Origin: JAGPDB01 sp046331265
Lineage (GTDB): Bacteria > Actinomycetota > Acidimicrobiia > IMCC26256 > JAGPDB01
Reading direction: 5' to 3'
NCBI GenBank assembly: GCA_046331265.1
Contig: JAXLRE010000002.1
Span: forward strand, 160,669-224,668
Length of the DNA stretch: 64,000 nucleotides
Numbering within the stretch: position 1 is the first letter of the stretch; each line of letters starts with the position of its first letter. Below the pieces are notes generated by a model, which had not been told where the DNA came from, made no database searches, and saw nothing but the letters and a program-made list of their open reading frames with translations. A program made the translations under genes and the position numbers. Shown in pieces: positions 33,711 to 41,854 of the stretch.

Positions 33711-34524
33711 CTTTGAAACTCCTTTTATTAAAGCAATTAGAAAAGATAAATCGTTACCGATTGCTGATATCGCTCAAGAGTTATGGATTAAAGATCTAAA
33801 AAGTCCTCTCCGTTGGAGTCTTATGCCGTTACTGCGGTTTTTATTATCTGGAGTATTGATTATTGTATGGTTTTTTAAAAGACTAATCCCTTTTCAATTT
33901 AGCTCACATGAAAATTTACAAAAATTGATCTGTTGGTTCTGTAATAACTTTGTAACGCCAGAAGCAAACTATTTGATCCTGAGACACTTTTGGGCAGAAT
34001 CAAATTTATTAAATTTTTTAATAGAAAATTCGAACGAAAAACAGGATATTGATTTTCTTGATCTGTATCCAGCTGATGTTGACGAAATGCTAAAAGCAAC
34101 ATTTGTTGATCATGACCAAGAACTTTTTAGATACTTTGGTGAATCTCAAGAGAGTCCTGTAACAAAACCAGTAAAGAAATCAGAATTGAAGTGGGATCAC
34201 TGGCGAGAGATTGAATTAGACGAAAGTATATTGAAGCGTAAAAGTACACAACTAATAGATTTTGAAACAGCCCATGTCTTGTTTATGTGTATCTTCTGTT
34301 TATTTTTAACAGCCGATGAGTACAGGGGAGCGATAAACGGATTTAACTTAGATCAATCAATAGCTATACGTGCTGGTGCGATTATTGGCGATAATTCTCT
34401 AGTTGAGTATGCATATAATAAGCATCCGCTATATCTCGTCGGACCAATGGATCTAACTAGAAGATTTATTTTGCACGGTTTTTTTGTTGAGTATTTGCAT
34501 GAAAGATTGTTGAAAGAAAAATAA
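33691..34524 (+). CDS. Unrecognised protein, fourth gene of the KAS III operon
   Basis: 277 residues overlapping the previous gene by 20 bp. A hydrophobic segment at about 45-65 (LLRFLLSGVLIIVWFFKRLI) and another at about 195-212 (HVLFMCIFCLFL) suggest membrane association. Other notable stretches are TPEANYLILRHFWAESNLL and the C-terminal LDLTRRFILHGFFVEYLHE-like end. Several His, Asp and Glu residues are spread through both halves. I know of no assigned function; the tight overlap ties it to the condensing enzyme pathway. Confidence 0.6.
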   Translation: MVLTSRNFETPFIKAIRKDKSLPIADIAQELWIKDLKSPLRWSLMPLLRFLLSGVLIIVWFFKRLIPFQFSSHENLQKLICWFCNNFVTPEANYLILRHFWAESNLLNFLIENSNEKQDIDFLDLYPADVDEMLKATFVDHDQELFRYFGESQESPVTKPVKKSELKWDHWREIELDESILKRKSTQLIDFETAHVLFMCIFCLFLTADEYRGAINGFNLDQSIAIRAGAIIGDNSLVEYAYNKHPLYLVGPMDLTRRFILHGFFVEYLHERLLKEK

Positions 34525-34542
34525 ATTACTAAGCTATTTTAC

Positions 34543-35133
34543 ATGGCTAAAAAGAACTTAAAAGTTGATGATTTTATTTCTAATACAAAAAGTTGGCAAA
34601 AAGAGTATAAAGAATTAAGACGAATTCTTTTAAGTTGTAATTTAGATGAAGAATTTAAATGGTATAAACCTTGTTATGCAACTGATGGAAATAACATTGT
34701 TATAGTGCAAGGTTTTAAAGATTTCTGCGCATTATTATTTTTTAAAGGCGTTCTAATGAAAGACACTAAAGGGCTGTTGGAGTCGCAAGGTGAAAACACC
34801 CAATCAGCTTTGCGAATGACTTTTACTACGGTAAAAGAAGTGAAGGATAAAGAAAAATCTATAAAAGATTTTGTAAAACAAGCAGTTGAGCTAGAAAAAT
34901 CTGGAGCTAAAGTAAAATTTAAAGAGCCGAAGCAATTTGATGTTCCCGAAGAATTAGCTAGTGCATTTAAAAAAGATGCAAAGTTCAAAAAAGCATTTGA
35001 AGCTTTAACTCCGGGAAGGCAACGAGCGTATTTAATGCACTTTACTGGAGCAAAACAATCTGAAACTCGAAGTTCACGGATTGAAAAATGTAAATCAAAA
35101 ATTTTTGCAGGCAAAGGGTTAATCGATCGTTAG
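34543..35133 (+). CDS. YdeI-family protein (DUF1801 plus OmdA-like tail)
   Basis: 196 residues. The N-terminal DUF1801 region (residues about 15-110: WQKEYKELRRILLSCN, FKWYKPCYA, CALLFFKGVLM) is followed by the C-terminal bacteriocin-protection YdeI/OmdA segment (ALTPGRQRAYLMHFTGAKQSE, shown in part, and SRIEKCKSKI). Function not firmly known. Its 3' end overlaps the convergent DUF1801 gene by 4 bp. Confidence 0.85.
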   Translation: MAKKNLKVDDFISNTKSWQKEYKELRRILLSCNLDEEFKWYKPCYATDGNNIVIVQGFKDFCALLFFKGVLMKDTKGLLESQGENTQSALRMTFTTVKEVKDKEKSIKDFVKQAVELEKSGAKVKFKEPKQFDVPEELASAFKKDAKFKKAFEALTPGRQRAYLMHFTGAKQSETRSSRIEKCKSKIFAGKGLIDR

Positions 35134-35555
35134 CCATCTATGTCTGACGTGCTCCATCCTTGTAATTTTGCAGATTGTTTAATCCATTTAGCTATTTGTT
35201 TTTCGTCAAAACCATCTTCATAAATATTTATCCATCGTCCATCATCTCTTGCGCCGCCAGGTGGAACTGGTTTAAGTGATGTGCTGGTAAAAAAAGTTAG
35301 CTTTATGAATTTATTAAAAGCATGGAAGCTTATTAACCATCCTTGACCCTTTACTCCGTAAAAAGGGGAGTTCCATTTGACTGCTTTAACTACATTAGCG
35401 ATGTTCTCAGTAATTAATTCATCGAGCTGTTTGCCAACTTTACTTTTCCATTCAGGTAATGCTTTAATGTATTGATCGATAGGTTTTTGACCATAACCTT
35501 TTTCAATTTGTGGATTTCCCCCGGAAAGTAGTTTTGGTTTTACAGACTTTGGCAT
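35130..35555 (-). CDS. DUF1801 family protein
   Basis: 141 residues: QYIKALPEWKSKVGKQLDEL, VVKAVKWNSPFYG, LISFHAFNKFIKLTFF and EDGFDEKQIAKWIKQSA. This is the free-standing DUF1801 (YdhG-like) domain. It has no known activity. It is convergent with another DUF1801-containing gene, so the pair may stem from a local duplication. Confidence 0.85.
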   Translation of the reverse strand: MPKSVKPKLLSGGNPQIEKGYGQKPIDQYIKALPEWKSKVGKQLDELITENIANVVKAVKWNSPFYGVKGQGWLISFHAFNKFIKLTFFTSTSLKPVPPGGARDDGRWINIYEDGFDEKQIAKWIKQSAKLQGWSTSDIDG

Positions 35556-35581
35556 AAATTTATGTTATCAGCGTTTGCCTG

Positions 35582-35635
35582 TTGACATATATAGTGCGAA
35601 TTGCTAATATTTAGATATCCTAAATATTAGCAATT
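35582..35635 (+). promoter_or_regulatory. MarR promoter with overlapping 37-bp operator palindrome
   Basis: TTGACA (35582-35587), a 17-bp spacer and TATAAT-like TAATAT (35605-35610) make a near-consensus sigma-70 promoter. The -10 box lies inside a perfect inverted repeat: AATTGCTAATATTTAG (35599-35614) and its reverse complement (35620-35635) around ATATC. Bound MarR would block transcription of its own gene and the MFS gene. Confidence 0.85.
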
Positions 35636-35648
35636 AGAAGGATAAACC

Positions 35649-36098
35649 TTGGTTAAAGATGAAAAGCAAGCTGATTCTCTTGAGGATGAGATTGTTAAAA
35701 CTATTTTTAAATTCCTCTCGCTTTTACGAGGAAAGAAGCCTATTGCTGGATCAGGTGAATTGACCTTGGCGCAAATGCATTGTGTTCTAGCAGTAGGGGA
35801 CAAATCTCCAACTATGGCTCAAATTGCATCTGAGCTAGAAGTTTCTATGCCAACAGTTACCGTAAGCATAGACAAACTTGTCAAAGATGGCTACATAGAA
35901 CGAAAAGCAGATCCTAATGATCGACGTGTTGTACGTGTTTCGCTTACATCTCAAGGCAAAAAAATGGGTCAAAAGATGAAAGATCAAAAAGCAGCAATTA
36001 TTAAAGATGCTTTAGCGAAACTTTCAGTTAGTGATCGAAAAAAAACACAAGAAGTTTTAAATATGCTTCTTCAAGCTGTAGAAAATAAACCTATTTAA
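35649..36098 (+). CDS. MarR-family transcriptional regulator
   Basis: 149 residues, TTG start with AAGGATAAACC upstream. The winged helix is at about 45-105: PTMAQIASELEVSMPTVTVS, then DKLVKDGYIERKADPNDRR, the classic MarR wing. It lies 14 bp before an MFS efflux gene and behind a perfect palindrome, so it is very likely the autorepressor of a drug-efflux operon. Ligand unknown. Confidence 0.92.
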   Translation: MVKDEKQADSLEDEIVKTIFKFLSLLRGKKPIAGSGELTLAQMHCVLAVGDKSPTMAQIASELEVSMPTVTVSIDKLVKDGYIERKADPNDRRVVRVSLTSQGKKMGQKMKDQKAAIIKDALAKLSVSDRKKTQEVLNMLLQAVENKPI

Positions 36099-36112
36099 AA
36101 AGAAAAGATCCA

Positions 36113-37765
36113 ATGAACGAACATTTAAATTCAAAAGTTAAATCAGTAATACTTGTGCTAGTGCTATCGCTAGCACTAGCAATTATTGTTCTTGATACAA
36201 CATTGCTGAATGTGTCTCTCGGTGCAATAATTAAAGAACTCGATACAAACATTCAAAGTTTGCAGTGGGTTATAACTGCTTATGCCTTAACATTGACATC
36301 ACTTACAATTTTGGGTGGAAGATTAGGCGACATTTTTGGTAGAAGAAAAATGTTTATTCTTGGGGCAATTATCTTTGCGATAGGTTCATTTATTACCTCT
36401 ATATCAGGCAATATCCCAACCATGATTATTGGTGAATCGATAATCGAAGGCATAGGTGCTGCATTAATGATGCCAGCTACTATGTCAATTTTAATCACAA
36501 GTTTCCATGGGCGATCACGTGCTATGGCTATGGGAATTTGGGGTGGAGTAGCAGGAGCTTCTGCAGCGCTTGGTCCAGTTTTGGGAGGTTACCTCACAAC
36601 CCATTATTCATGGAGATGGGGATTTAGAATCAATATAGTTATTGCGCTAATACTTGTTTGTTCATCTATAGTCATTAAAGAATCAAAAGATATTCGTATA
36701 AAGCATCGACTTGATTGGGTAGGAATTTTTCTCAGTACTTTAGGGCTACTTTCATTTGTCTATGGAATTATTGAAGCTTCGTCGTTTGGTTGGTTTAGTG
36801 AAACACGTGTTCCATATTTCGGTTCTACTGCTGTTCATATGCCTTTTGGACTTTCTTTTGTTCCTTATGCGATAGCTGCTGGAGTAATTCTTATTGGAAT
36901 ATTTGCATGGTGGGAATGGCGACTAGAAAATATTGATGGTCGAACACCGCTTGTTTCTATAAAACTTTTTGAAAATAAAACTTTTAGTTCTGGACTTATA
37001 GTGATGGCGATTGTTGCACTCGGGCAGTCGGGTTTAATTTTCGCATTACCAGTATTTTTTCAATCAGTTCGTGGATTTTCAGCTTTAGAGACGGGCTTAA
37101 GTCTTATGCCTATGTCATTGGTAATACTCTTTGTCGCTCCACTTGGAGGATATCTATCAAGTAAAATCAGGCCAAGGTTATTGACGCAAATAGGAATGGT
37201 TATTCAATTTATTGGCCTTATGATTTTGCGTAGCTCATTTTCTGTTGATGCGACTCGTGCAGATTTTGTAATGCCATTACTTGTTATCGGTTTCGGTATG
37301 GGACTTGTATTTTCTCAAGTGACAAACTTGACATTATCTACAATTAAACCACAAGAAGCAGGTGAAGCGTCTGGTGTAAATTCGACGATGCGTCAATTAG
37401 GTGCAACATTTGGAAGTGCAATTATTGGTTCCATATTGTTAACCGTTCTTGCATCCAATGTTAGTAGTGGAATTAAATCGAGTACTGAAATCCCTCAACA
37501 GTATAAAGCGGCGATTGCTGCATCAGCTAAACATCAAGCATCTGGTATTGAATTTGGAGGTGTCAAAAGTAATGGGCAGCTTCCACCAGCGATATCTAAA
37601 GAGATTGTTAACGTTGTTCATCAATCTACGGTGGAAGCAAATAAAATTTCGACATTAGCCAGTGCGATTGTTGCTTTGTTTGGTCTACTGGTTTCATTTC
37701 TTTTACCAAACATGAAAAAGATTACGCACTCTAAACCAATGCATGAACAAGTAGAAGTTAGTTGA
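36113..37765 (+). CDS. MFS multidrug efflux transporter, DHA2 (EmrB/QacA) type
   Basis: 550 residues, about 14 TM helices. The N-terminal motif VLDTTLLNVSLGAI and LQWVITAYALTLTSL, then GGRLGDIFGRRKMFI (motif A), are characteristic of DHA2 proton-driven drug exporters. An extracytoplasmic loop near residues 455-500 and a His/Lys-rich C-terminus follow. Co-transcribed with marR. Confidence 0.92.
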   Translation: MNEHLNSKVKSVILVLVLSLALAIIVLDTTLLNVSLGAIIKELDTNIQSLQWVITAYALTLTSLTILGGRLGDIFGRRKMFILGAIIFAIGSFITSISGNIPTMIIGESIIEGIGAALMMPATMSILITSFHGRSRAMAMGIWGGVAGASAALGPVLGGYLTTHYSWRWGFRINIVIALILVCSSIVIKESKDIRIKHRLDWVGIFLSTLGLLSFVYGIIEASSFGWFSETRVPYFGSTAVHMPFGLSFVPYAIAAGVILIGIFAWWEWRLENIDGRTPLVSIKLFENKTFSSGLIVMAIVALGQSGLIFALPVFFQSVRGFSALETGLSLMPMSLVILFVAPLGGYLSSKIRPRLLTQIGMVIQFIGLMILRSSFSVDATRADFVMPLLVIGFGMGLVFSQVTNLTLSTIKPQEAGEASGVNSTMRQLGATFGSAIIGSILLTVLASNVSSGIKSSTEIPQQYKAAIAASAKHQASGIEFGGVKSNGQLPPAISKEIVNVVHQSTVEANKISTLASAIVALFGLLVSFLLPNMKKITHSKPMHEQVEVS

Positions 37766-37767
37766 TG

Positions 37768-38340
37768 TTATTCAATAGCGTAATTTAAATATATTTCATA
37801 AAGCTTGGTTTTATTTTTTTGAATATTAATTAAGCAGTTTGTCGGTCCGCTTGAATTTTGATCTATGCAACGGATCTCCTTGCGATTATTAAAGTAATAA
37901 TCACGAGTTAATACATAGTATTGGCCTTGTTTTAATGGAATTTCAAATGTTGAAGTTACATTCTTTTGTGATTTAACAATTTTTAATTCTTTTTCATTAA
38001 AATATTCTGTTGGGGATTTACCCGTGCCATCTAGGCTTTCTTTACTGGCAATGAAGATGTCAACAGGCTTGTCGTATCCAGATAGTTCTTTTCTTGGTAA
38101 TAGTTTGCAAGTGCTGTTTCCTGAAGAGTTGGGTAAACAGTCGCCAGTTAACATGACAACGTATCCTTTTAGACCTTGTTTTATTTTGTTATCAAACTTA
38201 AAAAATTTCTCAGGTGTTTTAGGGTTAAAATAAACTTCCTCTTTATTTTTAGATGGTTTGAAAACAAAATATATTACTGACGAAACAGAAAGTATAAATA
38301 TTATTGAAATTATTATTACATTCTTTTTTTTGATCTTCAT
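37768..38340 (-). CDS. Exported/anchored hypothetical protein
   Basis: 190 residues. The N-terminal TM or signal anchor (residues 7-27, VIIISIIFILSVSSVIYFVF) is followed by a beta-rich extracytoplasmic domain with two disulfide-capable cysteine pairs (TGDCLPNSSGNSTCKLLP, EIRCIDQNSSGPTNCL). TFEIPLKQGQYYVLTRDYYF resembles a carboxypeptidase-regulatory-like or prealbumin-type strand, but the family is not certain. Convergent with the MFS gene. Confidence 0.6.
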   Translation of the reverse strand: MKIKKKNVIIISIIFILSVSSVIYFVFKPSKNKEEVYFNPKTPEKFFKFDNKIKQGLKGYVVMLTGDCLPNSSGNSTCKLLPRKELSGYDKPVDIFIASKESLDGTGKSPTEYFNEKELKIVKSQKNVTSTFEIPLKQGQYYVLTRDYYFNNRKEIRCIDQNSSGPTNCLINIQKNKTKLYEIYLNYAIE

Positions 38341-38362
38341 ATATTTATATTGAATACGTTAG

Positions 38363-38644
38363 TTAGTCTTGGACTGTAGCTAGAAATTGGTCATCAACCC
38401 AAATATGAAACTTCCATGGTCGATAATATCCAAACCAAAAAGGCTTTTCTCGTTGAATTATTACGTTATGGTTAAGAATACTGACGTTGTATACCTTTTT
38501 TGATTTGAATTGAAATGATGATGCCGGATTTAGCGCATTCTGTAAATTCATTTCCTGACCGTCAATAAATATTTTTACGCTACCGGTCATAGTAGATTTC
38601 GCTATTTGAATGTTGTGCCCATCGATTTGAAAATACGCAGCCAT
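38363..38644 (-). CDS. Small beta-rich hypothetical protein
   Basis: 93 residues without cysteine, signal or TM segment. It shows alternating strands (YFQIDGHNIQIAKSTMTGSV, KIFIDGQEMNL, VSILNHNVIIQREKPFWFGY, FHIWVDDQFLATV). Unrecognised; a FAIM-like all-beta fold would fit but is only a guess. Divergent from the CDF transporter. Confidence 0.5.
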   Translation of the reverse strand: MAAYFQIDGHNIQIAKSTMTGSVKIFIDGQEMNLQNALNPASSFQFKSKKVYNVSILNHNVIIQREKPFWFGYYRPWKFHIWVDDQFLATVQD

Positions 38645-38703
38645 TGCAAAACTATAGCCGTACTTTTAAGCGGATACTTGTATTTACATACTAAGATCTT
38701 CTG

Positions 38704-39588
38704 GTGGGACACAATCATTCGCATTCTGAGATTGATTCTCGAATTCGTTTTGGTCTTGTTCTTAATTCAGTATTTACTGTTGTTGAATTTGTTATTGGAA
38801 TAATGTCAGGCAGTCTTGCTCTAATTGCAGATGCAACACATAACTTGACTGATACTTTTACATTAAGTGTTTCGTATCTAACTAATAAAATTGCAAAGAG
38901 AGACTCTAATCATCAAAAAACATATGGATATGGTCGAGCAACTGTACTTGGTGCGCTTTTAAATTCAGTCGTAATGATTGTTGTTGCAATATTTATAGTC
39001 ATGGAAGCAATCAAACGTTTTAAAAATCCTGTTGAAGTAGAGGGCCTATTGGTTACTCTTGTTGCATCAGTTGGAATTCTTGTAAATGGTTCTATTGCCT
39101 ATGTTTTATATAAACAAAAACATGACATAAACATGAAAAGTGCTTATATTGATATGGCATTTGATGCGTTGTCGTCAGTTGCTGCAGTATTAACAGGAAT
39201 TATTATTGCCGTTACAGGCATAAACGGTATCGATAGCGTTACCGCATTAATCATTGCAGCATTTCTTATTTATAACACTTTCAAAATACTTAATGAAGTG
39301 ATACATATTCTTCTAGAAGGTACACCTAGAGGCATGGAAGTTGAATCTATTACAAATGAGATTTTAAAGATTGAAAATATAACAGAAGTTGATGATATTC
39401 ATGTATGGACTATCCGTTCAGGCTTTAATACTTTGAGCTGTCATATAACAATTGATGATACAAAATTACTAGATAGTCGAGAAATTGTTATGCAAGTAAA
39501 GAATGTATTGAAAGAAAAATTTGATATTTCACATACGACTATTGAAGTTGAATTAGAGAAGTGTGAACCTGATCATTCAACTCATTAA
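38704..39588 (+). CDS. Cation diffusion facilitator (CzcD-like) metal efflux protein
   Basis: 294 residues, GTG start (MGHNHSHSE, a His-rich metal-gathering N-terminus). Six TM helices; the transport site shows SLALIADATHNLTD in TM2 and DMAFDALSSVAAVLTG in TM5 (H-x3-D and D-x3-D type). The cytoplasmic C-terminal domain is about 205-294 (VDDIHVWTIRSG, LSCHITID). It exports Zn2+, Co2+ or similar out of the cytoplasm. No metal regulator is adjacent. Confidence 0.92.
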   Translation: MGHNHSHSEIDSRIRFGLVLNSVFTVVEFVIGIMSGSLALIADATHNLTDTFTLSVSYLTNKIAKRDSNHQKTYGYGRATVLGALLNSVVMIVVAIFIVMEAIKRFKNPVEVEGLLVTLVASVGILVNGSIAYVLYKQKHDINMKSAYIDMAFDALSSVAAVLTGIIIAVTGINGIDSVTALIIAAFLIYNTFKILNEVIHILLEGTPRGMEVESITNEILKIENITEVDDIHVWTIRSGFNTLSCHITIDDTKLLDSREIVMQVKNVLKEKFDISHTTIEVELEKCEPDHSTH

Positions 39589-39593
39589 AACAA

Positions 39594-40196
39594 TTATTCA
39601 AACGTACCAGTTTTCACTTCGCCTGCTCGTTTATATGAAGCAAAAATTACGCCCATAGGAGATACTTTAAATTCTGCCAATTCGAAAGCTACAGGAATTG
39701 TCCCTTCCCCGAATAAGCGCTTTCCGTTTCCTAAAGTAACAGGAAATATTTTCAACCATAATTCATCAATCAAATCATTTTTTAAAAGTGTTTGCACTAA
39801 ATCGCTACTGCCGTATATTTGCAATATAGGTCCATCTTCATTTCTTAATTTTTTTAAAGTTTCAACAACATTGTCTTTTACAAGAATTGATTTATCCCAG
39901 CTGAGGTCGATTGTGTCATGAGAAACTACATATTTGATTGCCTTATTAAATAGATTTCCAATTTGGTTTTCTTGGAAAGGCCAGTAGCTTGCGAATATGT
40001 CATATGTTTTTCTTCCTAATAACAAATCAAAAGGCATACTCATCTGCTCTGACATAGCTTCACCTGCAAACTCATCAGATAGGGGATAAGTCCAACCGCC
40101 ATATTCGAATCCGTTTGAAGTATCTTCTTGCTCACCCCCTGGTGCTTGGACAACGCCGTCAAGGCTTATAAATTCTAAAGCTACAAATTTTCTCAT
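39594..40196 (-). CDS. Dihydrofolate-reductase/RibD-C-fold protein
   Basis: 200 residues: MRKFVALEFISLDGVVQAPGG, LLGRKTYDIFASYWP, YVVSHD, ILQIYGSSDLVQTLL and FPVTLGNGKRLF. These are the motifs of the large actinobacterial 'dihydrofolate reductase family' proteins related to the RibD reductase domain. NADPH binding is likely; the substrate is unknown. True DHFR activity should not be assumed. Confidence 0.87.
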   Translation of the reverse strand: MRKFVALEFISLDGVVQAPGGEQEDTSNGFEYGGWTYPLSDEFAGEAMSEQMSMPFDLLLGRKTYDIFASYWPFQENQIGNLFNKAIKYVVSHDTIDLSWDKSILVKDNVVETLKKLRNEDGPILQIYGSSDLVQTLLKNDLIDELWLKIFPVTLGNGKRLFGEGTIPVAFELAEFKVSPMGVIFASYKRAGEVKTGTFE

Positions 40197-40215
40197 AGGC
40201 TTATGCTACCCATAT

Positions 40216-41319
40216 TTAATAATATGGCTGAAATTCATAGGCTTCTAAAATTTCTCGAGAACCGTTTATATGAGAATTGTGTATTGCATCTAACGATTTT
40301 GAATTAATAATTGCATCATCGAGAGTTGAAGCTTCGTGCAAGGTGGTTTCGCCTCTAGCTATTGCATCGACAATTTCTTGTGCATAATAAAAAAATGATC
40401 GTTTAAATATTGAATAATATGGTTTAGTTTCTTTGCTTAAATATTGTTTATCTACTTGATCGTCTAAAACTTTTTCTGGTTGCTCAATATTCTTATATAG
40501 TCGTAGAAAATTATGAAGGTCGTATGTAAGGTCTCCATTTTCACCTCTTACTACTATTGTAAATTCTTCTTCTGTGCGAGAAACAGCAGTACTAGAAATT
40601 TCAACAGTGGTGTCTTCGAACGTCATCATTGCGCTAACAAAATTAGAGGCAAAACATTCATATTTATCGCTATTAATTGGGGTTCTGTATTTATAGACTG
40701 GATCAAGGGCACCGGTAATCGTATTTGGATTTTTGTCGAGCAAGAATCTTGCAAGGTCTACAAGATGAACTCCCATTGCTAGACGGAATCCGCCACCACG
40801 TTTTGGGTCATAAGACCATTTCATTGGTGTCGATATGTCTGTTGACGAAGAGCTGGATTGGTTTATTGTGATTCGATATATGCGACCTATGTCACCGCTT
40901 TGAATTATACGTTTCATAGCTTGAATATGAGGATTAAAACGCAATTGATGAGAAACAATCACAAGTCTATTTTTATCACCTGCATGAGAAGCTATTTTTC
41001 TTGTTTCATCTTCAGTATTTCCAACAGGCTTCTCTAGTAAAACATGTTTGTCTGTATCTAGTGCAGCTGACATGTGTTCATAGTGAAATTCATTTGGTGT
41101 TGTTACACATATAAGATCAATATCAGGATGGTCACAAACTTCACGGTAATTTCCTGTGACTAGGTCGATATCATAATTTTCACTTAGCAATTTGGCACGT
41201 TCGTATGAGCTGCCAGCAAGTGCAACAATCTTTGCATTATTTGTTGCTAAAAATCCTGGTGTTATTTGGGTAAGACCTATTCCTGTTCCAATAATTCCAA
41301 CGCGTAATGGATTTGTCAT
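40216..41319 (-). CDS. Gfo/Idh/MocA-family oxidoreductase
   Basis: About 367 residues, started at ATG 41319 (TNPLRVGIIGTGIG); the frame opens 22 codons earlier, but those overlap the operator region of the next operon. The N-terminal Rossmann fold and the EKPVGN motif (LLEKPVGNTEDE) are typical, and the C-terminal alpha/beta domain contains GGGFRLAMGVHLVDLARFL. It acts on a sugar, inositol or related polyol; the specific substrate is unknown. Confidence 0.87.
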   Translation of the reverse strand: MTNPLRVGIIGTGIGLTQITPGFLATNNAKIVALAGSSYERAKLLSENYDIDLVTGNYREVCDHPDIDLICVTTPNEFHYEHMSAALDTDKHVLLEKPVGNTEDETRKIASHAGDKNRLVIVSHQLRFNPHIQAMKRIIQSGDIGRIYRITINQSSSSSTDISTPMKWSYDPKRGGGFRLAMGVHLVDLARFLLDKNPNTITGALDPVYKYRTPINSDKYECFASNFVSAMMTFEDTTVEISSTAVSRTEEEFTIVVRGENGDLTYDLHNFLRLYKNIEQPEKVLDDQVDKQYLSKETKPYYSIFKRSFFYYAQEIVDAIARGETTLHEASTLDDAIINSKSLDAIHNSHINGSREILEAYEFQPYY

Positions 41320-41385
41320 ATCAAAAGTATAGCGATAATGCAGATCTAACAAAAAGATGATTTTGCTGTAGAAAAGTGATATCAT

Positions 41386-41409
41386 CTATATACCCCTGGG
41401 GGTATATAG
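41386..41409. promoter_or_regulatory. CsoR/CstR-type operator palindrome
   Basis: Arms CTATATACCCC and GGGGTATATAG are perfect reverse complements around TG. The ATACCCC...GGGGTAT core is the type recognised by DUF156 (CsoR/CstR/RcnR) repressors. A closely related site lies at 44867-44885. It precedes the small Cys-rich gene, the CstR-like gene and the CoA-disulfide reductase, suggesting autoregulation. Confidence 0.82.
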
Positions 41410-41421
41410 AAAGAGATGGAT

Positions 41422-41580
41422 ATGTGTAGAGCTATAAAATGTAAAAAATGCGGAAAAGTTACTTGGTCGGGATGTGGTCAACACGTAGATCAAGTCATGG
41501 CTGGTGTATCCGAAGACGATAAATGCAAGTGCGATCATTCTGCAGCTAAGAAATCATGGTTATCAAAATGGTTAAGTTAA
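41422..41580 (+). CDS. Small cysteine-rich (zinc-ribbon-like) protein
   Basis: A 52-residue protein: MCRAIKCKKCGKVTWSGCGQ, then HVDQVMAGVSEDDKCKCDHS. The ATG at 41422 is preferred (AAAGAG six bases upstream) over ATG 41416. The MCR...C-x2-CGK-TW-GCG-HVDQV pattern recalls small actinobacterial proteins of unknown role and looks like a zinc ribbon. It is first in the operon behind the CstR-type operator, so it may be part of the persulfide or metal response (inference). Its 3' end overlaps the next gene. Confidence 0.68.
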   Translation: MCRAIKCKKCGKVTWSGCGQHVDQVMAGVSEDDKCKCDHSAAKKSWLSKWLS

Positions 41581-41834
41581 ATGGTGATTCGATCTCATTA
41601 GTCTCAAAAAGACTAAAGCGCGCTAATGGCCAGTTAACTGCTGTTATAAGAATGCTTGAAGAAGGTCGCGACTGCGAAGAATTCGTAACTCAATTATCTG
41701 CAGTAAATAAAGCAATTAGCCGAGCCGGTTATGCAGCTATTGCAGAAGGACTTGCGCAGTGTTACAGCGGCAAAAGTGGTAGTAAAGAAATCGATTTGAA
41801 AAAGTTGGAAAAATTGTTTCTTTCATTCGCATAA
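41556..41834 (+). CDS. CsoR/RcnR-family repressor, CstR (persulfide)-like
   Basis: 92 residues from ATG 41556 (ATG 41568 is an alternative). It is an all-helical DUF156 protein: LVSKRLKRANGQLTAVIRML, then RDCEEFVTQLSAVNKAI. Cysteines C40 and C69 lie 29 apart, exactly the CstR C31/C60 spacing, while the copper-ligand histidine of CsoR (four before the second Cys) is replaced by Gly. That argues for reactive sulfur sensing rather than Cu(I). The downstream CoA-disulfide reductase-rhodanese supports it. Confidence 0.85.
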   Translation: MVIKMVKLNGDSISLVSKRLKRANGQLTAVIRMLEEGRDCEEFVTQLSAVNKAISRAGYAAIAEGLAQCYSGKSGSKEIDLKKLEKLFLSFA

Positions 41835-41854
41835 ATATATTAGAGAGAGAATAT

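Noticed and set aside
34543..35555. Toxin-antitoxin or bacteriocin module from the YdeI/DUF1801 pair
   Set aside because: YdeI was linked to bacteriocin tolerance in enterobacteria, but no bacteriocin-like or toxin-like gene is adjacent, and both proteins are common stand-alone families.
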